DNA from: Thermoclostridium sp036562185
GTDB taxonomy: Bacteria; Bacillota; Clostridia; DSM-8532
Reading direction: 5' to 3'
DNA length: 16,346 bases
NCBI GenBank assembly: GCA_036562185.1
Contig: DATCKN010000125.1
Location: 1 to 16,346 of the forward strand
In this document: positions 1 through 6,882 of the stretch, piece after piece
How positions within the stretch are numbered: position 1 is the stretch's first letter
Layout of the letters: every line of letters begins with the position of its first letter
The notes under the pieces: generated by a model
What the model was told of the DNA's origin: nothing
The model's database searches: none
Seen by the model: the letters and a program-made list of their open reading frames with translations, nothing else
Position numbers and translations under genes: made by a program

Positions 1-165
1 TTCCAGTCTCTCGGATTAAGGGCGGCAATAATTATTTCAGGACTGGGCTTCGGTTATTTCTCGTCAGGATTTGATATATACGGTGGCTATGGTTTTATCT
101 CTTTGATATGTTTTGTATTCCTGTTATATTTCTTAATTTCATCGAAAGGTGTTATCAAAGAATAA
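1..165 (+). CDS. C-terminal end of a membrane protein (partial)
   Basis: An open frame enters from the left edge in frame 1 and ends at TAA 163-165, leaving 54 residues. The visible part is hydrophobic, with two probable membrane segments (about residues 7-20 and 31-47) separated by a short glycine- and tyrosine-rich loop, and it ends in a short basic-acidic tail (SSKGVIKE). This looks like the last two helices of a polytopic transporter, for example of the major facilitator type, but no family motif lies in the visible part and the function is not assigned. The start is outside the window. Confidence 0.6.
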   Translation, partial: FQSLGLRAAIIISGLGFGYFSSGFDIYGGYGFISLICFVFLLYFLISSKGVIKE

Positions 166-175
166 TATAATCAGT

Positions 176-200
176 GAAGGGGCAGGCAATCTGCCCCTTC
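176..200 (+). terminator. Hairpin downstream of the partial membrane protein gene
   Basis: A perfect 10-bp stem (GAAGGGGCAG pairing with CTGCCCCTTC) with a 5-nt loop lies 10 nt after the upstream stop codon. The bases that follow are not T-rich, so it is an imperfect intrinsic terminator or an mRNA 3'-end stabilising hairpin. The rest of the 148-bp gap before the next gene holds no reading frame. A weak promoter-like pair (TTGCCA at 259-264, TATATC at 283-288) may serve the downstream gene. Confidence 0.5.
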
Positions 201-313
201 AGGAAAATACCGGAAATCAACAACCCGTCCACAGCCATAGCAATTGCCTCAACTGCATTTGCCAATGTATTTAAAAAGCTTTTATATCTGATTACCGAGG
301 GGAGAAAATTTAT

Positions 314-1249
314 ATGATTTGCCAATTATTAAAAGAAACTATTCAAAATACGGTTAAAACTTCTGATTTCAAGCTGGCTGAAATTCATGGCGGTTTTTCA
401 AAACAGGTGTATAAAATCACAACAGATAATGACAGCTTTATTCTGTATATATGGCGAAGGCCGTTTGAAAACAATCTGACTGAAAACCAAACCGACGGGG
501 TGGAATACCTGTTTCCTGACGGATTTGCATATTTCATCCATAACACTGAACTGTTGACCGGTTTGGGTGTCCGCGTACCCGGTGTTATAACAGCCGGGCA
601 TAATGACGACGGCGGCTTTGATTATGCAATTGTTGAATTCCTTAAAGGACAAAGCCTTCAGGAATACATGAACAATGGCGGTAAAATTAAAGACGTCGCC
701 GGAAGGATCATAGAAATTATTGACAGGATGGCGGCAGAGAAACGTCCATTTTATGGATCTCCGATGGTTAATGAACCTTATAATCTTTCTGCAACCGGGC
801 TGGTATTCAATTTTTATGCTGAAGAGTTGAATATAGCATCGAAACTGGATAATGAGATCTCTTTGATACAGAATGAAATATTGCATTTATTACGGCAGAA
901 AATGAGTGAAATTACTGAACCAAATGCACGTGAGTTCAGCCTGATTCACGGGGAGCTGACGCCACCCCACGTATTTATACTTGATAATGGCCAAATCGGA
1001 CTTATTGATATTGAGGGTATTAAATATTTTGACACTGAATACGACTGGGCGGTAATTAACTCAGTCTATGGGGAAATGGTACCGTTACCCGGCTCGTTAA
1101 ACTTAAAAAAGCTTGAGTTTTATAAATTATGCCTTAAGGTCGGTCACCTTTCGGTAGCAGCCGATTACCTTACTCATGTAGACTGTAATGACAAATGGTT
1201 CATAAATGTCCGTGAAGGAAATTTACATGAGTTAAAGAAAATGTTATGA
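314..1249 (+). CDS. APH-family phosphotransferase, HGEL variant
   Basis: A 311-residue protein of the aminoglycoside phosphotransferase / choline kinase-like fold. The catalytic region is at residues 212-240: HGELTPPHV stands where classic members have HGDxxxxN, followed by LIDIEG at 230-235 with the metal-binding Asp at 232. The usual catalytic Asp is thus Glu and the usual Asn is His. From memory, a HGELxxxHV plus LIDIEG pattern also occurs in actinobacterial phosphotransferases, so this is probably a subfamily trait rather than decay. The N-lobe (residues about 20-115) has a glycine-rich turn (HGGFSKQVYK). The ATG is preceded by GAGGGGAG at 297-304. The gene stands alone between a hairpin and a terminator. 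Substrate is unknown; antibiotic resistance cannot be claimed from sequence. Confidence 0.75.
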   Translation: MICQLLKETIQNTVKTSDFKLAEIHGGFSKQVYKITTDNDSFILYIWRRPFENNLTENQTDGVEYLFPDGFAYFIHNTELLTGLGVRVPGVITAGHNDDGGFDYAIVEFLKGQSLQEYMNNGGKIKDVAGRIIEIIDRMAAEKRPFYGSPMVNEPYNLSATGLVFNFYAEELNIASKLDNEISLIQNEILHLLRQKMSEITEPNAREFSLIHGELTPPHVFILDNGQIGLIDIEGIKYFDTEYDWAVINSVYGEMVPLPGSLNLKKLEFYKLCLKVGHLSVAADYLTHVDCNDKWFINVREGNLHELKKML

Positions 1250-1287
1250 AAAACCGGATTGAAAGATAATAATCTTAAAGGGAGAAT

Positions 1288-1317
1288 TACTCACGTAATA
1301 AACGTGGGTATTTTTTT
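1288..1317 (+). terminator. Rho-independent terminator of the phosphotransferase gene
   Basis: A 9-bp stem (TACTCACGT with ACGTGGGTA, one G-T pair) with a 5-nt loop AATAA is followed directly by seven T residues (1311-1317). It lies 39 nt after the stop codon and isolates this gene from the chemosensory operon. Confidence 0.85.
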
Positions 1318-1369
1318 GTGCATTGATGCAATATGTAAATTTATCGTGAAGTTAATATAATTAATATAA

Positions 1370-1386
1370 AGTCGAATAATGTCGAT
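1370..1386 (+). promoter_or_regulatory. Tandem Spo0A-box-like sites
   Basis: AGTCGAA (1370-1376) and TGTCGAT (1380-1386) each match the Spo0A box TGNCGAA at six of seven positions and are spaced exactly 10 bp apart on the same strand. From memory, the Bacillus subtilis abrB promoter, the classic tandem Spo0A target, reads nearly the same (GTCGAATAATGACGAA). Spo0A is the master regulator of sporulation entry in Bacilli and Clostridia. The sites lie about 185-200 bp upstream of the cheA start. Confidence 0.5.
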
Positions 1387-1409
1387 AATTAATTATAGTT
1401 TTTTCTATA

Positions 1410-1416
1410 TGTCGAA
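1410..1416 (+). promoter_or_regulatory. Third Spo0A-box-like site (exact match)
   Basis: TGTCGAA matches the Spo0A consensus TGNCGAA exactly. It is in the same orientation as the tandem pair and 30 bp (about three helical turns) from the second box, so all three sites face the same side of the DNA. Confidence 0.45.
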
Positions 1417-1567
1417 TTAGTTTATTTAGATTTGGGTATTAATTAAAAGAAAAATGAAACAGAAAAATGCTAATTGCAGTTGATACTATAATTCCATATG
1501 TTATCACGCAGTCTGGCATAATATTCCTATTGCTTTGTTGCACAATTTTCATTGGATGGTGGTAAAC

Positions 1568-3640
1568 ATGAAAGATTTCAACACTAATGACGCTATGGTG
1601 GAAATGTTTCTTTTTGAAACGTATCAGTTACTTGAACAACTTGAGCAGGTTATCCTGTCAAGCGAAGCAAACCATTGTTACTCAAGTGAGAACATTAATG
1701 AGATATTCAGGATAATGCATACCATTAAAGGGTCATCAGCCATGATGATGTACAATGAAATATCCGTTTTGGCCCATGCAATGGAGGACTTGTTCTCATA
1801 TATACGGGAAAAGAATCCTGAAAATTTCTTTAGTGCGTTTTTAAGTGATTTAATCCTTGACTGTATTGATTTCGTTAAAATTGAGCTGGAGAAAATAAGA
1901 AACAATGCCAGTGCCGATGGTAATTCGGCCGGGCTGGTTAACAGGATTCAAAGTTATCTTTCGGATTTGAAGGAAAATGGTTTTATCCCGGCAGATGAAA
2001 ATATGAAAGAAGAAAAGGTTAACTATTTCAGAGCTGTGGTATATTTTGAGGAAGGTTGTGAAATGGAGAATGTAAGGGCCTTTGCAATTATACATAACCT
2101 TGAACAAGCAGCAATCGGACTGAAATATTATCCAAAGGATATTATAGACAATGATGGAAGTGTTGAGATAATAAGGCGTGAAGGATTTCAGATATATATA
2201 AAAACAGCAGAAACACAGGAGAAAATCTATGAAGGCCTGATACAGACTGTTTTTTTAAAGGGACTGGAACTGGCAGAAATTGATGAACAAACATTCTCAG
2301 AAGGTTTTGAAGTTGAAAAAGATGCTGACTCATCTTTGGAGGCTTTTTTTGATGAGCAGGATGAAGAAGTGCTTGAAAGCCAGGAAGAGGAGAAGTTGCC
2401 TTCTCAGGAAAAAAGCAGTTTTGAAGACGGGCAAAAGCATCGAAATGCTGAGCATCATCATGTTTTACCAACACAGAGTATTATAAGCGTAAGTGTAGCC
2501 AAATTGGACAAGCTGATGGACTTGGTGGGTGAAATGGTTATAGCCGAAGCCATGGTATTGCAGAATCCCGATTTAGAGGGACTGGAACTGAGTAATTTCC
2601 ATAAAGCCGCAAGCCAGTTAAGCAAATTAACCAGTGAGATCCAGGACATAGTAATGTCTGTAAGAATGGTGCCTTTGTCTGCTACTTTCCAGAGAATGAA
2701 CCGCATTGTAAGGGATATGTGCCGGAAACTGGATAAAGAGGTTAATCTGGAGATCATAGGCGAAGAGACGGAGGTTGATAAGAATATCATAGAACGTATA
2801 ACCGATCCTTTAATGCACCTGGTCAGAAACGCGGTTGACCATGGCATAGAATCTGCTGATGAAAGGCAGTTAACCGGTAAGCCAAAATCCGGGAAAATAA
2901 CCCTGGAAGCTAAAAATGTCGGCAACGATGTACATATTATCGTTAAAGATGACGGAAAAGGACTGGATAAGGATAAGATACTGAGAAAAGCCAGGGAAAA
3001 TAACCTGATTACCATGAATGAGGCAGATATGTCTGATTCTGAGATTTATAAACTTGTAATGCTGCCTGGCTTTTCAACCCGTGATAAAGTTACTGAATTC
3101 TCGGGCCGCGGTGTCGGGATGGATGTTGTAGCAAAGAATATTGAATCCATTGGAGGAAGTATATCAATCGACAGCGAGAAGGGCAAAGGAACTCAAATAA
3201 CCCTTAAAATACCACTGACATTGGCCATTATCGACGGAATGAACCTGCAGGTAGGAAAATCCACTTTCACCATTCCGACGATTACAATAAAGGAGTCATT
3301 CAGGCCTAAGGGAGAAGGTGTTATTACAGATCCTGACGGAAATGAAATGATTATGGTAAGGGGACAATGCTACCCCATTATAAGGCTTCATAAATTGTTT
3401 AATTTAAAGACAGATGTAACCGATTTAACTGAAGGCATTATAACCATGGTTTCGCAGGACGAGAAAACGGTATGCATTTTTTCCGACCGGTTATTGGGTC
3501 AACAGCAGGTGGTTGTAAAATCCCTGCCTGAATATATAAAAAGGTTCAAGAAAATCAATGGAATATCGGGGTGTACGTTACTGGGCGACGGAAGTATAAG
3601 CCTGATCCTGGATATTGCCAATTTAATTCACAACAAGTAA
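1568..3640 (+). CDS. cheA: Chemotaxis histidine kinase CheA
   Basis: Cytoplasmic kinase that autophosphorylates in response to receptors and passes phosphate to CheY and CheB. From ATG 1568 it has 690 residues in full CheA order. P1/Hpt has the phosphorylatable His51 in MHTIKGSS. A P2-like response-regulator-binding region spans about 151-240, then an acidic and His-rich linker (about 250-300). P3 dimerisation is about 303-365. The P4 kinase has an N box (HLVRNAVDHGIE, 417-428), G1 (DDGKGLD, 461-467) and F/G2 (GFSTRDKV and GRGVGMDV, 501-520). A CheW-like P5 ends the protein (about 550-690). All catalytic motifs look intact. The start was chosen because GGTGG (1558-1562) sits 5 nt upstream; a TTG at 1535 would add 11 residues without a better binding site. 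It is the first gene of cheA-cheW-mcp-cheR-cheB. Confidence 0.95.
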   Translation: MKDFNTNDAMVEMFLFETYQLLEQLEQVILSSEANHCYSSENINEIFRIMHTIKGSSAMMMYNEISVLAHAMEDLFSYIREKNPENFFSAFLSDLILDCIDFVKIELEKIRNNASADGNSAGLVNRIQSYLSDLKENGFIPADENMKEEKVNYFRAVVYFEEGCEMENVRAFAIIHNLEQAAIGLKYYPKDIIDNDGSVEIIRREGFQIYIKTAETQEKIYEGLIQTVFLKGLELAEIDEQTFSEGFEVEKDADSSLEAFFDEQDEEVLESQEEEKLPSQEKSSFEDGQKHRNAEHHHVLPTQSIISVSVAKLDKLMDLVGEMVIAEAMVLQNPDLEGLELSNFHKAASQLSKLTSEIQDIVMSVRMVPLSATFQRMNRIVRDMCRKLDKEVNLEIIGEETEVDKNIIERITDPLMHLVRNAVDHGIESADERQLTGKPKSGKITLEAKNVGNDVHIIVKDDGKGLDKDKILRKARENNLITMNEADMSDSEIYKLVMLPGFSTRDKVTEFSGRGVGMDVVAKNIESIGGSISIDSEKGKGTQITLKIPLTLAIIDGMNLQVGKSTFTIPTITIKESFRPKGEGVITDPDGNEMIMVRGQCYPIIRLHKLFNLKTDVTDLTEGIITMVSQDEKTVCIFSDRLLGQQQVVVKSLPEYIKRFKKINGISGCTLLGDGSISLILDIANLIHNK

Positions 3641-3681
3641 TTGACACAATTTTACACTACTAGCAAAGGAGAGAAAACAGG

Positions 3682-4173
3682 ATGAATGAAATTCAAATTA
3701 ACATGATGGAAGAAGAGAATACACAGGAGGGGAGATACCTGATATTTTCCATTGACAATGAGAGTTATGGAATTGAAATAAGGTATGTAACCGAGATCAT
3801 TGGAATTCAGACAATAACAGAAGTACCTGAACTGCCTGAATATGTAAAAGGAATAATTAATTTAAGGGGAAAGATCATCCCGGTTATAGATGTCAGGCTG
3901 AGATTCAGAAAGGCAGCAGGGGAATATAACGATCGGACCTGCATAATCGTTGTGGATATTTTGGGTATGTCAGTTGGCCTTATTGTAGACAGCGTATCCG
4001 AGGTAGTTACAATTAATGCATCTGATATTTCTGAGCTTCCACAGATGAAACAGGTAAATCATAACCATTATGTTAAAAACATCGGAAAGATAGGTAATGA
4101 TGTAAGGCTTCTGCTGGACTGTGAGAAATTGTTGAATGATGAAGACATAGATAATCTGCATGAAATTTTATAA
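3682..4173 (+). CDS. cheW: Chemotaxis coupling protein CheW
   Basis: A 163-residue single-domain CheW that bridges receptor tips and the P5 domain of CheA in the signalling array. After a short acidic tail (1-15) the CheW fold runs from RYLIFSIDNESYGIEI (about 18-33) through the conserved PELPEYVKGIINLRG (about 51-65) and VIDVRLRF, to the second barrel with VGLIVDSVSEV. AAAGGAG at 3665-3671 lies 10 nt upstream of the ATG. The gap to cheA is 41 bp and to the receptor gene 14 bp, so the genes are almost certainly co-transcribed. Length is normal for the family. Confidence 0.95.
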   Translation: MNEIQINMMEEENTQEGRYLIFSIDNESYGIEIRYVTEIIGIQTITEVPELPEYVKGIINLRGKIIPVIDVRLRFRKAAGEYNDRTCIIVVDILGMSVGLIVDSVSEVVTINASDISELPQMKQVNHNHYVKNIGKIGNDVRLLLDCEKLLNDEDIDNLHEIL

Positions 4174-4187
4174 TATGGAGTGAAAAT

Positions 4188-4796
4188 ATGGGTTGGTACA
4201 GAAACTTAAAAATATCTGCAAAACTTATTATCGGTTTTCTGGTTGTGGCAGTTATAACAGGATTTATAGGGCTGGTGGGAATTATTAGTCTGAGCAAAAT
4301 CAGCGACAATGCAGAAGTTCTTTACGCTAATGCAACAGAACCTATGGCTCAGCTTTCAGAAGTATTGGAATTATACCTGGAAATACGGGTAGAACTTCGA
4401 AACCTGGTACTTATCGAAGATGATGCTGAGACTCTTAAAGAAAGAATCAATGGTATTAATTCAAGGATAGAAGAAATTGTAGCCATTATGGCGGAATGCG
4501 AGAAAACCGCATATGAAGATTCGACAAGGCAAATGTTCGACACTTTTGATTCCTCGGTCGAAGATTTCGTTGTTATTATGAATCAAGTAATTGATCTGGT
4601 TCAGGACGGAAATATAGCCGAGGCAAAAATAGTACTGTTTGATGAAACAATGGCTAAAATAGCTACCACCGTCCAGGATGTAATCGAGAGCCTTGTAGAT
4701 AATAAAGTATCCGGCGGAAAGTCACAATATGATACCATTGTCAGCACATCTGAAAACTCGAAGTTAATGATGCTTGTATTTTTGTTTTTGGTATAG
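4188..4796 (+). CDS. Receptor N-terminal part: TM1 and extracellular sensor
   Basis: This 202-codon piece carries a short basic cytoplasmic start, TM1 (about 13-35, LIIGFLVVAVITGFIGL) and an all-helical extracellular region of about 155 residues (36-190) with heptad-like spacing. The region resembles four-helix-bundle sensor domains (4HB_MCP type) rather than Cache domains. It then enters the second membrane helix (KLMMLVFLFLV) and stops. The ligand cannot be predicted. Confidence 0.7.
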   Translation: MGWYRNLKISAKLIIGFLVVAVITGFIGLVGIISLSKISDNAEVLYANATEPMAQLSEVLELYLEIRVELRNLVLIEDDAETLKERINGINSRIEEIVAIMAECEKTAYEDSTRQMFDTFDSSVEDFVVIMNQVIDLVQDGNIAEAKIVLFDETMAKIATTVQDVIESLVDNKVSGGKSQYDTIVSTSENSKLMMLVFLFLV

Positions 4797-4816
4797 CACT
4801 TGCAGTATTTTTAGGT

Positions 4817-6019
4817 GTGATGATATCCGGAAGCATAAGCAAACCGATAAAACATATTGTTGAGGTTGCCGATCAACTGGCTATTGGTGATGTAAGTGTT
4901 AATATAGAATCAAACTATAAAGATGAAACAGGGGAACTGGCGAAGGCTTTCAAATCCTTGGCAAATGCTGTAAAGGAACAGGCTCATGTTGCTGAGAGAA
5001 TGGCAGAAGGCGATTTTTCGATGGATGTTGAACTTCGTTCAGATAAAGATGTTCTTGGAAAAGCATTAAATGTAATGATAAACAATATTAATGAGCTGCT
5101 GGGAAATGTCGTAAACTCTGCAGAGCAGGTTGCTACAGGTGCAAAGCAGATTTCCGATTCCAGCATGGTTCTTTCCGAGGGTTCCACTGAACAGGCCAGC
5201 ACAATAGAACAGCTTACAGCTTCTTTGGAGGAAATTTCGTCACAGACAGGGCATAACGCAGAAAATGCCAATAAGGCCAATGAACTGACAAAGGTTGTCA
5301 AAACAAAGGCAGATCAGGGTAACAGGCAGATGCAGGAAATGCTAAAAGCAATGGAAGAAATAAACATTTCGTCCAATAATATTAACAAAATAATAAAAGT
5401 GATAGACGATATAGCTTTCCAAACCAATATCCTTGCACTGAATGCTGCTGTAGAAGCTGCCAGGGCCGGACAATACGGAAAAGGATTTGCGGTTGTGGCA
5501 GAGGAAGTCAGGACACTTGCCGCAAAATCGGCGAATGCTGCAAAAGAAACTACTGAACTGATTGAAAATTCAATCAGCAAGGTAAACGAAGGAAGTAAGA
5601 TAGCCAGGGAAACAGCCAATTCCCTGAACGAGATTGTTGGTTCAATTGATGAAGCGTATAACCTTATCAATGAAATAGCAAAAGCTTCAAATGAGCAGGC
5701 TGCAGGGATAAATCAGGTTAACCAGGGAATTGTCCAGGTATCCGAGGTTGTGCAGACCAATTCTGCCACAGCCGAAGAAAGTGCTTCAGCCAGTGAGGAA
5801 CTTGCAAGCCAGGCCGAATTGTTGCGGAATATGGTAAGCAGATTCAAACTCAGGAAAATCAGGACCAATAATGACATTAACATGTTAAGCCCTGAAGTTG
5901 TTGAAATGATTAAGTCAATGGTCCAAAAAAACAATGAAACCGGTAAAGGCAATGATATAAAGGATGGTAAAATCGAATCACAGATAATATTAAGTGACAG
6001 TGAGTTTGGAAAATACTGA
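4817..6019 (+). CDS. Receptor C-terminal part: HAMP and signalling domain
   Basis: A 400-codon frame. It begins at the end of TM2 with a HAMP domain (about 5-55, SKPIKHIVEVADQLAIGD) and a second HAMP-like repeat (about 56-98, VAERMAEGDFSMDVELRSD). The long coiled-coil methyl-accepting domain follows. The conserved hairpin tip that binds CheA and CheW is at about 198-232 (IDDIAFQTNILALNAAVEAA, then GKGFAVVAEEVRTLA). No NWETF-like CheR-tethering pentapeptide is present at the C-terminus. A GTG/ATG pair at 4817-4822 has only a weak, very close AGGTG, so independent translation is doubtful. Confidence 0.75.
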   Translation: MMISGSISKPIKHIVEVADQLAIGDVSVNIESNYKDETGELAKAFKSLANAVKEQAHVAERMAEGDFSMDVELRSDKDVLGKALNVMINNINELLGNVVNSAEQVATGAKQISDSSMVLSEGSTEQASTIEQLTASLEEISSQTGHNAENANKANELTKVVKTKADQGNRQMQEMLKAMEEINISSNNINKIIKVIDDIAFQTNILALNAAVEAARAGQYGKGFAVVAEEVRTLAAKSANAAKETTELIENSISKVNEGSKIARETANSLNEIVGSIDEAYNLINEIAKASNEQAAGINQVNQGIVQVSEVVQTNSATAEESASASEELASQAELLRNMVSRFKLRKIRTNNDINMLSPEVVEMIKSMVQKNNETGKGNDIKDGKIESQIILSDSEFGKY

Positions 6020-6049
6020 TAATAATAAAAAGCATCGGGTGGTTAAACT

Positions 6050-6865
6050 GTGATTACAATTACTAAACAAGAATTTGAAAAATTTTCAGAGTACATAGAG
6101 CAAAACTACGGTATACATTTGAAAGAAGAAAAAAAGGCCATTTTAATCAGCAGGCTGTATAATGAACTGATTAACAGTAATTGCAAGAGCTTCACGCAGT
6201 ATTTTGATTATGTCCGTTCTGATAAGTCAGGTAAGGCTTTAATTACGCTGGTCAACAAAATAACCACCAATCATACGTATTTCATGAGGGAAGCAGATCA
6301 TTTCTATTATTTCAGGGATAAAGTGCTTCCCTACCTTGTTTCAACTGTGAAAAACAGGGATTTAAGGATATGGAGCGCCGGGTGCTCATCGGGCCAGGAA
6401 CCTTATACCCTTGCGATGATAATTGATGATTTTTTAAAAAATGATAAAGCCCTGTGGGATGCAAAAATACTTGCTACGGACATTTCAAGCAAAGTGCTTG
6501 CTGAAGCTGTCAATGGGGTTTACAGCAAGGACGAGGTGGAGTCCCTGCCATCCCTGTGGAGGCTGAATTACTTTCAGAAGCTGGATAATGAGAATTACAG
6601 GATAAATGACAACATTAAAAAGGAAGTTATTTTCAGAAGGTTTAACCTGATGGAAAAAGTATATCCTTTTAAGAAAAAATTCCACACCATTTTTTGCCGT
6701 AATGTTATGATCTATTTCAGAAATGACACAAAAACTGATCTTATCAAAAAATTCTATGATATTATGGAATACGGAGGATACCTGTTTATCGGACATACTG
6801 AGTCCATAAACCGCAATGATACCGGATTTCAATATGTTATGCCGGGGATCTACAGGAAGGGATAG
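6050..6865 (+). CDS. cheR: Chemoreceptor methyltransferase CheR
   Basis: S-adenosylmethionine-dependent enzyme that methylates receptor glutamates for adaptation. The 271 residues comprise the all-alpha N-terminal domain (1-68), the conserved TTNHTYFMRE (72-81), and the methyltransferase domain with SAM motif I IWSAGCSSGQEPYTLA (107-122). A later motif FHTIFCRNVMIYF and GGYLFIGHTESI complete the usual CheR set. The start is GTG 6050, with GGGTGG at 6037-6042 as binding site. The gene follows the receptor by 30 bp, and its stop is 17 bp before the chosen cheB start. There is no C-terminal TPR or other extension. Confidence 0.93.
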   Translation: MITITKQEFEKFSEYIEQNYGIHLKEEKKAILISRLYNELINSNCKSFTQYFDYVRSDKSGKALITLVNKITTNHTYFMREADHFYYFRDKVLPYLVSTVKNRDLRIWSAGCSSGQEPYTLAMIIDDFLKNDKALWDAKILATDISSKVLAEAVNGVYSKDEVESLPSLWRLNYFQKLDNENYRINDNIKKEVIFRRFNLMEKVYPFKKKFHTIFCRNVMIYFRNDTKTDLIKKFYDIMEYGGYLFIGHTESINRNDTGFQYVMPGIYRKG

Positions 6866-6882
6866 TGTCAGGAGGTGATTCG

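Larger units (their letters stand above)
1318..1567 (+). promoter_or_regulatory. A+T-rich upstream region of the chemosensory operon
   Basis: About 250 bp without a credible gene, strongly A+T-rich. It holds three GTCGA-containing boxes (1370-1416, listed separately), an exact TATAAT at 1487-1492 without a recognisable -35 hexamer at normal spacing, and the ribosome binding site of cheA. A TATTAA at 1437-1442 would place the third box (1410-1416) over its -35 position, as at promoters activated by Spo0A. Which of these is the real promoter cannot be decided by eye. Confidence 0.4.
4188..6019 (+). pseudogene. Methyl-accepting chemotaxis protein, frameshifted
   Basis: One transmembrane receptor gene is read in two frames. 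The first frame stops at TAG 4794-4796 inside the second membrane helix. The second frame resumes the helix, HAMP and signalling domains without a gap: upstream of 4817 it reads FVFGIALAVFLG, which directly continues the helix. Adding one T to either T5 run (4779-4783 or 4785-4789) would restore a 610-residue receptor. Nothing else looks damaged. The break may be a sequencing or assembly error in a T-rich stretch, a recent mutation, reversible phase variation by slippage, or frameshift translation; the run is not a classic X-XXY-YYZ slip site. GGAGTG at 4177-4182 serves the ATG. It is the only receptor gene in the operon and would otherwise be its dedicated input. Confidence 0.8.

Noticed and set aside
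1367..1388. Sigma-D (motility) promoter TAAA with GTCGATAA before cheA
   Set aside because: The spacer is only 10 bp rather than about 15 and the -10 element is poor; Spo0A boxes explain the GTCGA repeats better.
1514..1533. Sigma-54-like promoter (TGGCAT followed by TTGC) before cheA
   Set aside because: The GG and GC elements are 17 bp apart instead of the required 12, so it cannot be a -24/-12 promoter.
3641..3669. TTGACA directly after the cheA stop as an internal promoter for cheW
   Set aside because: No -10 hexamer lies at 16-18 bp; the position 17 bp downstream reads CAAAGG, part of the cheW ribosome binding site.
4778..4790. Programmed -1 ribosomal frameshift in the receptor gene
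   Set aside because: The runs read A-TTT-TTG and G-TTT-TTG, not a proper X-XXY-YYZ heptamer, and no strong downstream stem or pseudoknot was seen. Indel or phase variation is simpler.
5713..5952. Open frames antisense to the receptor, cheA, permease and amt genes
   Set aside because: They lie wholly within well-supported genes, lack ribosome binding sites and recognisable motifs, and are what low stop density on the opposite strand produces.
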